Notes under the pieces: model-generated
Told to the model about the DNA's origin: nothing
The model's input: only the letters and a program-made list of their open reading frames with translations
Database searches by the model: none
Part shown: piece by piece, positions 1-11,275 of the stretch
Position numbering within the stretch: the first letter of the stretch is position 1
Layout: each line of letters begins with the position of its first letter
DNA from: Aquanectria penicillioides
Taxonomy: Eukaryota; Ascomycota; Sordariomycetes; Hypocreales; Nectriaceae
DNA length: 64,000 bases
Reading direction: 5' to 3'
NCBI GenBank assembly: GCA_003415625.1
Contig: PYIU01000001.1
Span: forward strand, 7,194,210-7,258,209
Position numbers and translations under genes: made by a program

Positions 1-2309
1 GGCCGTGGAATTTACTGGATTCAAGGATCACCGGGATCTGGAAAATCTACTGCCATGAAGGCTTTGGTCGATTCTCCAAAACTATCTAATGCTCTTCGCC
101 AGGCTGGATGGTCGTCTACATCCACGTTCCTTGCACACGGATCCTCCGAACTCAGCCGGTCTTGGAAAGCAGTCTTGGGTGCGATTCTCTACCAGCTGTT
201 GCTGCAGAATGACCGGTTATTTCCCATTATCAAATCTTCCGTTTTTGGCCGAAGTGACAGCAATAGGAGACGCAGCTGTGACTCGAGTGAAGAAAACTTG
301 TCAGATATTGAGGATCTTCAGTGGACAGGAGAGCTGCTCGAACACTTGCTTCTGCTTTGTAAAAACCAGGGTTCTGTCAAATTTTCCATCTGCCTTTTCA
401 TCGACGCGCTAGATGAATATGATCGGACTGAAGTCCTGCGCGCTCGATCTATGGTAGAGTTTATGCAGGAGCTTGTTCATCACGACAAGACAGCGTGTGG
501 AAAGTTCAAAATATGCGTCGCAAGTCGGTCCAACAATGAGTTCAAAGATGTCTTGGGGAACGAGCTGGGATTTCAAATGCAGGATTGGACACGCCCAGAC
601 ATACAAGAATTTGTGTACGATCGATTAAGTTCATATCCCGATGCACGAAACGCGACACGATTGGACTCTCCCCAAGCGCTGGAAATGATCCGCAGGTCTA
701 TCATCGCTGACTCTCGAGGTTTCTTTCCATGGGTTTGCTCGATTGTCGATAAAGTCAGGGAGAGTCTGGCAAACCATGAGCCTGTGGCAAAAATCCAAAA
801 AGATCTCCAGAAATCACAAACTACGGAATTGACAGGGTTCTTCCAGCGCATCTTACTCAATGCACCTCCAGAAACCATAAGGACTACCCATGCTTTACTC
901 GAAACCGCCCTCCGAGCAAACGACCCCCTCAGCGTTCTCGATGTTGGTGTACTTTTAAGAATGATATCGGTTCAACCTAAATTCGAACAAAGTAGCACGT
1001 TCCATCTGGAAAAAGATGAACTATTCCACCTTTCAAACGAAGGTGTAGAACTACAGAAAACTATCAATCGACTCACCGGAGGCCTGCTTCAAGTTGTCAA
1101 GCCAAACCTACTGTTGCATTCATGGTCTGATGAGGACTCCGACAACTTTTCCAGAAGCGACTTCGATCTTCAGGGGCATTCCATCCATGCTCCAACGTGG
1201 AGAGTGCAGTTTCTACACCAGAGTGTGAAAGATTTTCTTCAATCATCGACTTACAAGGTCACTGTTTCAGAGGTCATTTCATCATGGCCCAACCAAATTC
1301 ATGATGGACTGGACAATGGTCATATTCTCCATCTACGACTGGCCGATACCGCCTTGACCTTGTCCGAAAATGATAGGAGCCAGTCTAATTGGGGTTTGGA
1401 TCCAGGGAAGGTAGTGGTTCAGCATGCTCCGGCTGCTGAAACCTTTCACAATGCCTCATTCATGACGATGTTTGAACGACTGGATCACCGGCTTTGTAAA
1501 CAATCTCCTAATGGGGAAAACTGGGTCATCAAGTACCTCCCGGGCAGAATAGTACGTGGAAGGACACGTTTCTCACATTTGCTGTTTCCCACGGGATGGA
1601 GATCTTCATCAAAGACACTCTAAGGCGCAATCCAAAGCGCATTAGGACTCACGACCGACCATTGCTTCATTTTGCAGCCTGGTCTCCAGAGACATTCCCA
1701 AATGCCCGGATGGCCAAGATTCTCGTCGAGGCAGGGGCGGACGCCAACGCCGTCTTCAAAGAATCCAACAGTGCTCTGACGGCTCTTGAAAGCATTCGAT
1801 GGAATGACCTCGAGAATGGCGGTCAATCTCACTACGAGTTCATTAAACACCTAATCGAACATGAAGCGAGTGTTACTCGTCACATTCCAAAAGCAAATGG
1901 GCAAGGCCAAGGGCTGAGCGGCGGCGCAGAGTGGTCGACGGTGCTGCATCACGTTGCTGACATGCGACTCGGGTGGGCACAAAAGTTCGACATCATGAAG
2001 CTAGTTTCAGGTCGTGACCTGAACAGAAAGCAGTCTGACGGATTAACCGTCTTCGATATTCTCATGTTGTCGGAAAATTTGGAAACCCGGGGGGTGAGAC
2101 CAGAGAACCTCAGCCATCTGATGAGCCAGGGTGCTAAGATTTCACGGCACCTGGCGCAGAGGCTTTACGGATCACGAATTTCGCCTGCTCTAGGCATACT
2201 GTTGAGGGAAGAGTTTCGAAAACCCAAGTTTTACAAGCTCAAGGCCAGAAAATTGGCAGCTGCAGGAAATCCTAGCTGGAGTAGAAGTTCTATTATGATT
2301 GGTTACTGA
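1..2309 (+). CDS. NACHT (NLR-like) NTPase with C-terminal ankyrin-like region, 5' partial, apparent frameshift
   Basis: The reading frame is open from base 1 and the true start lies outside the window. The first codons give a Walker A loop (GSPGSGKST, about bases 25-51). A Walker B-type motif (ICLFIDALDEYD) follows near bases 388-423. This is the layout of fungal NACHT proteins involved in heterokaryon incompatibility and non-self recognition. Frame 1 stops at 1621-1623. The natural continuation (KDTFLTFAVSHGMEIFIKD, then LLHFAAW and ILVEAGADAN, which are ankyrin-like) is in frame 3 and is already coding-like before its first ATG at 1596. One extra base in the cccggg at 1539-1544 joins the two as YLPGQNSTWKDTFLTF. 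No intron of suitable length with good splice sites was found. The effector domain expected N-terminal of the NACHT is outside the window. Family assignment is firm; an intact reading frame is not. Confidence 0.85.
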
Positions 2310-4452
2310 CGATAGGGGATGCTTTGTATCAATTAAAGGAGCATTTTGGCGTTGCGGTCTGGGTTAGACATCATTTGTGGAGAACGCTTTGATTTTTGTC
2401 CTGTCACCATCTTACTTGGACTGCATAGAAGACGATTCATCAAAAGCAAGCAGTCAAGAGGGTGTTATAGGTTGTAGTTACACTTATGATTTCTAATATA
2501 TCATGAACTTTATACATGCTATGAGAAATATTCGAGAATGCTTGATGGCATTCTGAACCATTCAGATTAGACCCCCCCTCTCGGCTTATGATGCATAAGC
2601 GCGAGATCACATCAACACTCCAACACAAGACGCACTCGGAAGACAGTAGATCAAGTAATCAATGCATTTACAAGATTCGTTTATTCTTTTTCCCGATGTC
2701 AATTATGTCGGCCCTGTACCCCTCGATGCACTGTGGGACATCAACGACGCCTCCATCTGACATCGCCACGAAGGCTGATGGACATCTCCTCCATGTATTC
2801 AATTCACTCCTTCACTCGTCATTTTCTTCGGGCTACGGCTAGCCTAGACAAATACAAGTGGCATGCTTGTCTTGCTTAACAGGGCATTCGGCATGATCAG
2901 TTCAAACGGCTGAACAAAAAGCATATCAAGAACCAATAAAAGTTTAGGTGTCATGCAATAGGGTGGCACGCCTAATAAATACCAACATCATCGCGTCATC
3001 ACGCATTGCCTCAAGGCAGTCGTTTTTATCAGTTTGTGCGGATAAGCGAGATGTACTTTGTAATGGTCGTGGGGTATGAGCTATAGCCTAGTAGTATTTT
3101 TTTTTCTAGAAGTTCATCAGCGGAGGTCAGTTCTGGATGATAGATAGCCACTGTAATCGATGTTCTGTTGAGATTGAGATGGGGTAGGAGGGTGGGATTC
3201 TAGATTTGCGTTGTTGTTACACAATTCATGCGTGCAACCACAGCTCATGCCAGTGAGAGGTCAAGCGGGGTGAGTTGTTGGGTAGTATATCGCTTGCTTC
3301 AGACCGGCATTGCCATTCTAATCAAAGTGCCATACCACTGCTATTCGAGACACCCATTCCATGAGCTATCGACTTCGCAGGGTCTCTTATTCTTTCTAGC
3401 CTAATCATCCATGATGCTGAAACCTTTTTTCCTAGATACAACTCGTATAAGAGCTCACTATGGGTTGGGACCAGCTTTTGGGCGGCGTAAAAAGGAAGCA
3501 CTGAGATTACAATGCCCTCTCGGTTACGTAGTGGCGCCATGATCACTACGACGAAACGAATCGAGTGGCGAAAAATGATGCACTCGCAAAAGCAAATAAT
3601 AAACGAAAGCAGCTCAATACCGTATTCGCTTTTTGTGTAACGGTGTTTGGGGCCTTTTTGTCTTCCCGTGTCTCACTTATGGCTCGTGCAATACACGTCA
3701 GTGACACACTAAATGTCAAGGACGGCAGCTCATAAAGCGGTGAGATTCCAGCGTGGATGATTGGACTCATATTAAAGGAAAAAACAAGACCGTGAAAGCC
3801 ACTGTTTATTGAGGCAATTCTAGATCCATTGCTTCAATAAATAGCGTCATTCGAGTTTGCAGATCCACGTTTCTCTGTTTGGCTGTTTCTAACTTGTCCA
3901 GGTCACTTTGACACATGTTCACTTACTATCAACACATCACACCTCCCGCCGCATTTGCATTCACGCGTATGACTTCGTTAATACCACGAGCGAGTGTCTC
4001 TAATTTTGGTCTCGTAGACCCAGGCGCCGTCCCAAAAACTATTACACGGTGGGAACTCAATCGGCGCGCTGGAGCGCACCGCGCTGCGATCGAAGCACTC
4101 TCTTAGCCTTTCAAGCCGCGAATATCTCTCTTGCCCAGACTTTAAGGCCTTTGAAACTGTTTTCAATCCTATGCAGCGCAATAATCGGCAGGGAAACTGG
4201 CTCAGAGAGTTGATATGAGCCAATATCCATCAGTCCAGCTATCTGGACGCAATCCACTGATTTCCCCTGGTCGCACTGCAGGGGACCTCGTGGATTTGAT
4301 CGTGGCGATGGTCTCCATCTGTGTTGTATCCGTTTGCTTCTGTCAGTGATGAAACGTCAAAAGATTATTAGCGTTCCGCTGGCAAAATCGATGCTAGTCC
4401 AGTTTAATAAGTTCTAATCCATTACAGACAGGGCAATTGCGGCCGTTCAAAT
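2310..4452. other. Gene-poor interval downstream of the NACHT gene
   Basis: Only short open frames are present, with no recognisable domain. Two adjoining minus-strand frames (3322-3546 and 3546-3770) of 74 codons each meet at one ATG but resemble nothing I know. No tRNA, repeat or promoter is evident. Confidence 0.5.
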
Positions 4453-5898
4453 ATGGAGGGGTCTTCAGGCGATATCTTGGCGTATGTTAGCCTTTTCCTG
4501 ACTATCGCGGTAGCAAAGAGCTAATCAACAGGTTGTAAGTTGCTATCGCGATATACATTGACTCCTTCATGTTTGTTTTCTCCACTTGCGCCCTGCAACA
4601 AATCTGGGGGCTTAATACAAGCTATTCGGTATGCCATGCCGCTGTCTTACTCTGTCTAACCTGTTATGCTACAACGAAAGTGAGTTCTTTTCTTCGATAA
4701 TCCGAAGATTAAGACACTAATTTTGGCAGATTGTGCGTTGTTTCCTCCATGGTCTAGACTGTTTGCGTACTAAACATATATTGAGCTTATATACACGTTT
4801 CTCGTTGAAAAAGCTGTAAGTAATGGAAGACAATGATCATTAATTAAGGAATGTATCTAAATATTCTCAGCATATTATCCGAGGCAACATGAAAACACGT
4901 CTTCAGTCCAAACTCTACTGTTTCAACACATTCGGTTTGCTAACTATATATGGGGGTATTGCTGGTTTCAGTTTATTCTAGTGAGTATCAACTTTTCCAC
5001 ATGTACGCCATTTCACTCATCTAATATCAATAAGTCGCACTGCTAAAATAAATGGGCACGGAGTGTGCATCGTTGGCATAAAAAGAGCCGCAATAATACC
5101 TCTTGTCACGTTTGATGCCGTGGTTAATGTTTATCTTACCATTCTCTTCATAATACCCCTTATGAGTAAGTTCATTTCACCGTCTTTGTGTGAATACTGT
5201 TTATTTAAATCTCACTATTAGGTTCCCACTCGGTCAGAACCATGCGTAGAAGCCCTGTCAGGACCCGTCTACACAACGTGGCTGTCCGTACCTTGGTTGG
5301 GTCTTGTTTAACCTTAATCAGCACTATTGCGTACTACTATTCTCCAATATTGAAACACGCTCTGTGTCATTCAAGCATTGACCACGTTTTAGAAACCTCA
5401 CGGTGCTCCTGGCACTCAACGGAGAACCTGGCTGGGTTTGCATTATGTGCTGCTACATTGACGGTCAGTGATTTCATTCCAACTTTATTTTCCTAACTAT
5501 TGCTAATCCAATTAGTCCTATTCTCTGTTCTCGTTATTCACTGGGTAACCTACAGAGACAACGCAAGTATCCCGGGCGACAGTCAGGATCTAAACCCAGC
5601 TCGCCAACCACTGGATTCTAGCACGCCCAGACACACCCGTACATCTTCTTACCAAATTTCATCAATACCAGAATCATTTACCATACCATATGCCGCTAAC
5701 ATACATTTTCCTATCCAATTCACTGCTACGGCCACTTCAGGAACTAATCATGATGTATCAGAGGTGCTTGGGTCAGTGGAGAGTAGGGGAAGTGGTAACT
5801 ACGGAGTTTTGGTCACCACAACAGTCTCATGCCAGCAAACTGATAGCGGTGGAGTTCCAACAGGACCAAACATGGTGCATTCTGAAAATCGTAGCTGA
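4453..5898 (+). pseudogene. Fungal multi-pass membrane protein, eight exons, in-frame TAA near the N-terminus
   Basis: Exons: 4453-4481, 4532-4679, 4786-4815, 4871-4980, 5035-5165, 5222-5330, 5393-5463 and 5516-5898. All introns are GT-AG, 50-106 nt, and every junction keeps phase. The spliced product has several hydrophobic segments and matches a fungal integral membrane family I recall by pattern: DSFMFVFSTCALQQ, TTKLIYTFLVEKAHIIRG, CIVGIKRAAIIPLVTFD, NVYLTILFIIPL, NLTVLLALNGEPGWVC and VLVIHWVTYRDNA. The hydrophilic Ser/Thr-rich tail would be cytoplasmic or extracellular. Its function is unknown to me. The frame from ATG 4453 meets TAA at 4536-4538 (about codon 12) before the conserved part begins. 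The change could be CAA to TAA. Alternatively the first exon lies elsewhere, or the GTAAGT at 4535-4540 is used as a donor. The rest of the gene is intact, so it may still be functional from another start. Confidence 0.7.
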
Positions 5899-6168
5899 TC
5901 TCTACATAGAGCGAGTGTGTTCTACGTCTAGGGTATGTGTATGGGATTGGAATAGTTGCGAGAGGCAAACGGTTTCTCTCGTTGTATGTTATGGTGCTTC
6001 TTCCATCCTAGAACCTTAGTTATTGTATTTAGGTAGTTCTACATGGATTCTCACCACTTCTAATCAACCCACGGAGCATACTTGTCTCGCCTGCCTGGCG
6101 CGAGCTCGTACGCATTCACTCTCTAGGCTGATAACTGCACAAACTTGCGCCGGGGTTTAATCTCATCG
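5899..6168. other. Spacer between membrane-protein gene and tRNA pair
   Basis: No coding or RNA signal was recognised between the stop of the membrane gene and the first tRNA. Confidence 0.4.
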
Positions 6169-6257
6169 GGGCTTATGGTCTAGTGGTATGATTTTCGATC
6201 CGCATATTCCCATAATGCACTATTGAAAGGTCCGGGGTTCGATCCCCCGTAAGTCCA
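6169..6257 (+). tRNA. Intron-containing tRNA, copy 1 (isotype uncertain; Arg-CCG or Pro-like body)
   Basis: The acceptor stem GGGCTTA pairs with TAAGTCC (6250-6256), followed by discriminator A. An A-box-like segment (TGGTCTAGTGGTATGAT) and a T-arm (CGGGG, TTCGATC, CCCCG) are complete. The anticodon stem can be drawn as TTTCG/TGAAA or TTCGA/TTGAA. The loop is enlarged by an intron of about 17 nt containing a GCAT/ATGC hairpin. With U33 enforced the anticodon would be CCG (Arg), but position 37 would then be a pyrimidine. The body resembles fungal tRNA-Pro. No run of T defining a strong terminator was scored, although a T-rich stretch follows at 6266-6275. Confidence 0.75.
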
Positions 6258-6332
6258 TCTCTCTTCTTTTTTTTGCCGTTATTTCTAGCTTTGCAACTCA
6301 TAGGTTTCCCAGCTCTTGCCTCGCTCTAGTTC

Positions 6333-6420
6333 GGGCTTATGGTCTAGTGGTATGATTTTCGATCCGCATTGTTCAACATGCATCATTGAAAGGTCCGGGG
6401 TTCGATCCCCCGTAAGTCCA
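6333..6420 (+). tRNA. Intron-containing tRNA, copy 2 of tandem pair
   Basis: This copy is identical to copy 1 over the whole 5' half and from the 3' anticodon stem through the discriminator A. The intron differs in sequence and is one base shorter. It keeps the short GCAT/ATGC pairing, which suggests that intron structure rather than sequence is maintained. The start-to-start distance is 164 bp, consistent with local duplication. The isotype ambiguity is the same as for copy 1. Confidence 0.75.
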
Positions 6421-8254
6421 ACCGTACATTTCTTTTTGCCTGAACGTCCTGTGATGCTATTCTATCAAGCTAAATGGGACTTACGGTGCCTATGCTTCCT
6501 TACCTATAACATCCTCGGGACACCATACGAGTTGAAATACACGTATCGGAAAGACGTTGGAAAGAATTCTGATGTTGATTATAACAAAACTTACCCGTCT
6601 AGGATATGGACAGCGGACGAAGCTTGAACCGGCGGGAGTCGATACCAGACATTGACTCCAGCAAGTTTTCGCCTTGAGAGTATCCCTATACTCTGGCTCC
6701 TCGTCGTTTATGTGGAAATTTCGTTCGTCTGCTTTTGCACTCGCCCTCCCCCCCAAGTTCCTTTTCGGGATTGTAAATCTTCTGTGGTAAATTACTTTCC
6801 CAAATTGATCTCTCCATAAACGACAAAATATATACATTTCTAGTGCTCAAACATCCTTGTATTCAATACACTATAATCGAACAGTGCTCAGGAATTAAAT
6901 TAGACTTCCGACACTGATTATTTTACCAGATGAACGGCTTTGGCCAAGTCTAATAGATCATAGGACTCTCTATCTTTCACTTCGAGGACAGTGGTCTCAA
7001 CCTAGTACCTAGAGTAAACCACCATTATGTATTTCCAGGTATCAATTATCCGTCTTCTTTGATCCTAAAATGAAATCATCATTGTTGTTTGACCTTCTAT
7101 CTAGACATGAGCGAAGATTCCCTCTTCCTTGATTCAAGGACAATCCCAGTTGGACGCCATGCGACAGTAGCCAATCGCTGGGTAAGGCGAATCCTCTTTC
7201 CAATCAGACAGCATTCTAGGTTCAGGAAAGACTGCTTCTCAGCCAACCATTGCAGTAGGGCTTGCTTACACTGCAATTCTAGTGTCTGCAGAGGACAATG
7301 GGCTTGCAATTGTACTGCCAAGATCAAGGACTTTGTCACGGAGAGCCAAAATTGCAGTGAAAAATGCCCGTTGGTCTGTATTCCTACAGTTCATAATTGC
7401 ATGAACATCAACACCACAGATGGTCGATCATCATCAGAGGGCGCTAACATTGAAGTGAAGTCCCGAATCTTCTTAGATCTTCTTGTCGCCATTGGCTCGC
7501 GCGCTGCGTTAATATTGCAACGAAGCCGAGTGTCTTTTAACATGTTCCTCTTTCCGTCAATTGTTACATGTTGCCATTAGCTCGCACGCTGTCAGTCAAC
7601 CAACCCTACGCTGTGCAGTTTCCTGTTCAACGACACAATGGTCACAGAATGGATCAGTCTGTAAACTACCATGACTCTTTATCCACGGTTCCAGTAGTCT
7701 CATTCCCAACGCCGCCTATTCGTGCCAAATTTGGAGGGCCAAGGGATGGCCTCGTCTTCTTGATTACGTCTTTGAAGGGTCGGCCGCCGCTGCAACCTTT
7801 GAACCCACTGAAGGATTGCTGACGCGCATTCGAATGCGGAGGGCGTAATACCCGGACTCTGCTTAGATCCAGCGGCCGAATCACATTTCCCCAGTAACAT
7901 AGTCTTTGCTTTCAGGTACACGCATGGCCCGACTTCGAGTTTGCGGCAGAGCACCCGCCGAGCACCCGCCACGACGCGACTGATAAGATGTGCGAAATAT
8001 GAGCCCGGCAAGGCCACAAAAGTCCCAGCAGCGTGGTACCTAAACAAGGATGGGGGCGGCATGCAGAACAGCAGATCATCTGCAGCAGTTATTGTACGGG
8101 AGCCGGAAGAAAAACAGTCAAATGTCTTGCTGCTTTTTCGCCTTGTAGAGAAGGAACACATGGCACTATATGAATATGCTATATCCTCCGCCTCGAAACT
8201 CCCCATTATCACATGAACATAATACCCTAGTTCCATCATGCTCGAGTTCCCTCT
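6421..8254. other. Interval without supported gene
   Basis: A plus frame of 163 codons (7089-7580) and a minus frame of 179 codons (7700-8239) are open, but neither shows a domain, intron-supported continuation or fungal coding character. They are left unannotated. Confidence 0.4.
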
Positions 8255-9394
8255 TCATTGTAACTCAACTGGCGGTCCCGGGTCTCGAGTTTCGTTGGGC
8301 AGCTCGCTAGGTTGCGTGGACGAGGGGTCAGATTTAACAGGTGTGTGTGTTTGGCCGACGGCGTGATAACCGTCATGATACGTATGGTGGTGGCCTTCTG
8401 GAGGAGGGCTTCCCTGGGCAATCGGCTGATACACCGGAGGATACGCCTGTGGCGACGCCAAAGGATACCCCATTGCGGGCTGTGCCATCTGAGCAGCCGC
8501 GGTTGCTTGGCTCTCTGCCTTGCGGGCAGCCTTCTTCTTCTGAAAACGGATGTACCAGACGCCGAATGCCACCACAAATATCAACGCCAGCCCACCGATG
8601 ATGCCGCCAACGATGGCCCCAACAGGCGCACCCGAATCAGAGTGGTCATGCTCGCCCGAATCCGCCTCAAAATTATCTGTGCCGCCGGTGATTTTTGCAT
8701 GCGTAGTGAGCGTTGCCTCGACGTCGAAAGTGCTCGTCCTCCCGCTCATGGTGATGGTGCTAGTATGGTTCTCTACCGGAGTGTCGTAGATGGCCAACTC
8801 CCCGGCAATCCAATCTTTTCCACAGACGTACGCTGTTATATCACCACCCTCTTCACTCTTGATACCGGTTACGCATGCGGGATATTCATCGCCATAGCTA
8901 CAAAGTTGTTAACACTGGCTAGAGCGCGACCTCGAGAAGAAACGGAGGGGTATTAGGTCGAGGGTTCTATGACTTACCAGCACATTACCCTCGCGTCATT
9001 AGCCGGGGCCCCAGACGTGCAATGGTTATCAGTTTTCGGAAAGCATGTCGTGTAGATCGTGTCGAGACATCCAAAGTGATCCCCGATGGTTTTGCATGGG
9101 CTGCCACTGGCACATGGCCAAATGCCCCAACCAGCTGTATCGTTAGACTCGCCCTGTTAGCCAGTGATCTGATGTTCTGCTCGCCACTGCTCGGAGCGCA
9201 AGGTATCCCCTCTGATGCTTACTGCTGCTTGATGCTGAGTAGTAACCGCAGGTCTGATCCGTGTCTTGGCGGATGAGAAGTTGGCGGCGACCCTTGATTT
9301 CTGCTCCGTACGGTATTGGCGGCTTTGTGGTATACCATTCTCCAGGCTCATTCTCGGCGTCCCGAGGGGCGACAGTCTCCAGCGGCGGATACAT
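8255..9394 (-). CDS. Cys-rich single-pass surface protein with Ala/Pro/Gln-rich cytoplasmic tail (Mid2/WSC-sensor-like architecture)
   Basis: The 3' exon is 8897 down to the stop at 8255. The middle exon is 9153-8978 and a 5' exon lies at 9394-9223; the last intron (8977-8898) has GTAAGT and TAG ends. In order, the product has a DQTCGYYSAS segment, a Cys-rich ectodomain (WPCASGSPCKT, FGCLDTIYTTC, VMCCYGDEYPACVTG), a Thr/Ser stretch, a Gly-rich TM segment (GAIVGGIIGGLALIFVVAFG), a basic stop-transfer (RFQKKKAARK) and a Pro/His/Tyr-rich tail. This architecture is typical of fungal cell-surface sensors. The phase between the 5' and middle exons disagrees by one base. A hydrophobic stretch (LRLLLVLTC, near 9477-9500) may be the signal peptide on an upstream exon, spliced at 9477/9417, but no ATG was found for it. 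The start is therefore unresolved. Confidence 0.65.
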
Positions 9395-9479
9395 ACTGTA
9401 TCTTTCGTGTGAAAAGCCTCAGTACCAATGGGTATCAGGTGTTTGCAGTATTATTCAGAACATAGGATATTGACACCAC

Positions 9480-11275
9480 AGGTCAAAACAAGAAGAAGAC
9501 GCAGGAACCCAGTTTGCGTATCCAACAAAGGATAAGAATTTAAAAGAGTAAACTTGACGCGTCCGAAATTCCGTTCAAGACGATGGGAGTTCGAGCATTT
9601 CAAGCAAAACTGGGAAAAGGAGGAGGCACTCTCAGCGCCGACCGAGCCTCCCTTGGATCGGGCCAACAGGAACTGCGTCGGGCAAAGTCATGCAAGGACA
9701 CATCCTCTGTGTCAGTTTCCCCTTCCTAGTCGGGAATACCAAGTGAATAATTCCGCATAGCCGAGTGAGTGATTCGCTAGCAACCGAGCTAGTTGCTCAT
9801 GCGCGTCTGGTTGCCAAATCATGTGCCGAACACGGGGGGCTCTCGAATCCATCTTACACACTGCCTTTGACCTTGGGGGCCAGGACGGTCAGACGGGGCC
9901 AAATTCTCACCAGCATCACTTTTGGCTTCACAGCGGCATTGTGTGACAGAATTGTTCTATTTTTCTGGCTGTGGCGTTTGACATTGCGTCTGACCGGAAG
10001 CGACGGCCATGTCAGCGTTGTGTTCAGCCCAGATCCCGTCACTTTGAGCTTCTCCATATCCTCCCTTTTACTCTTTTTCTTCTGAGTGTTCAAGTTCTAT
10101 TGCTGATCATTTGACGATTATCGCGTTTCTGCAAACTCTCCATGGCTTTGTATGCCATTTACGGAGTGGCTGTATCTCGTGGGGTTGTGTTCTCGAAAGC
10201 CGCCAGTGCATAGATGCAAGCCAAAGATCTACGGCAGCCCTTTTGTTCCGCGTCATTGGCCCTAGACTCATGCGTTGACTGAAGGGGCAGTGTTGTGTAG
10301 GTGTATTTGAAGGAGTGTCCAGTAATTCGAGATGGTGAATCAAAGGTGAGGGTCTGGCTTTCGATCACGCAGCGCAGGCGCTACCTTCATGTTCTAATCG
10401 ATCTGTCTCAACAATTCGTCAACAACGGGACAAGGCAGAAAAAGTACGTGGACAGTCAGACTGGCCGAATGCCTCGTCAAGCATGAAGCCCTTTCCAGAT
10501 CAAGGCAGCCTTGAAGCTGAGCCATCTCGAAATGAGCTTGATGTTGTACCTTGGATTACACACCGATCATAACGTTCTTCAGGTAAAGATCCGATGCGCT
10601 ATTGTTTGTGTGACCCGGTTGATGGTTGGTGCCTGCAGATCGTGGGGAGAACATGTGGCACCCAGGCGATCTGAGATGCTGCAATGTTTTCGGGGATCAG
10701 AGCGGTCCGCCTTTTCTGTCATGCAGTCTACATTAAGAGCAGCATTTTGATATCCGTGTTGAGATAATAATCTTGTGATGGCGAACAGTGAGGCTCTGCT
10801 CAATGTCCAAGCTTGTAGTTTGCAAGTTGCTCGTCATCTGCCGGACCAGAATGTTTTGTGGGCACTCACTAACCTAACCGCCAGCGCCGATCCGCCTCGC
10901 AGGGCAGATTGGTACAAGCCACAACACAGCTCGGCTCTGCGCTTGACTCACCACTTGGACCAACTTCAACATCGCATCGCACCTTAGTCGCGCCGTCAAG
11001 CTGCGAGTTTGCATCATCTATTTTCAACTTCTTTTGTTGATGTCACCATCTACCCCATTCAAACGGATTTTGTTTTGAAAAGAAACCCGCCAACCCTCTT
11101 TCGTTGAGGAAACCGTCGTATGCTGCAACCACTCACCATCAGTATTCGGCTTGCTGCATAAGCAGTCTCCCAACAATACCAAACTCTCTTCCATCGCCAG
11201 TTCCCCGTGAAAAGTCGCTTCTATCCGAGTCAGTCCAATTCATCGAGGTTCTCTACGCCGTCTTTCATTGTCAAA
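9480..11275. other. Intergenic interval, probable shared upstream region
   Basis: The interval lies between divergently oriented genes (the minus surface protein and the plus gene at 11276). Only short frames are seen. The last 200 bases are pyrimidine- and A-rich, like a fungal 5' leader. An alternative in-frame ATG for the next gene lies at 11207. Confidence 0.4.

Noticed and set aside
1496..1552. Possible intron GTAAAC...TAG in the NACHT gene
   Set aside because: Its length (52 or 57 nt to the nearest acceptors) does not restore the downstream frame.
7700..8239. 179-codon minus frame just downstream of the surface-protein gene
   Set aside because: No recognisable motif or conserved-looking segment; insufficient evidence.
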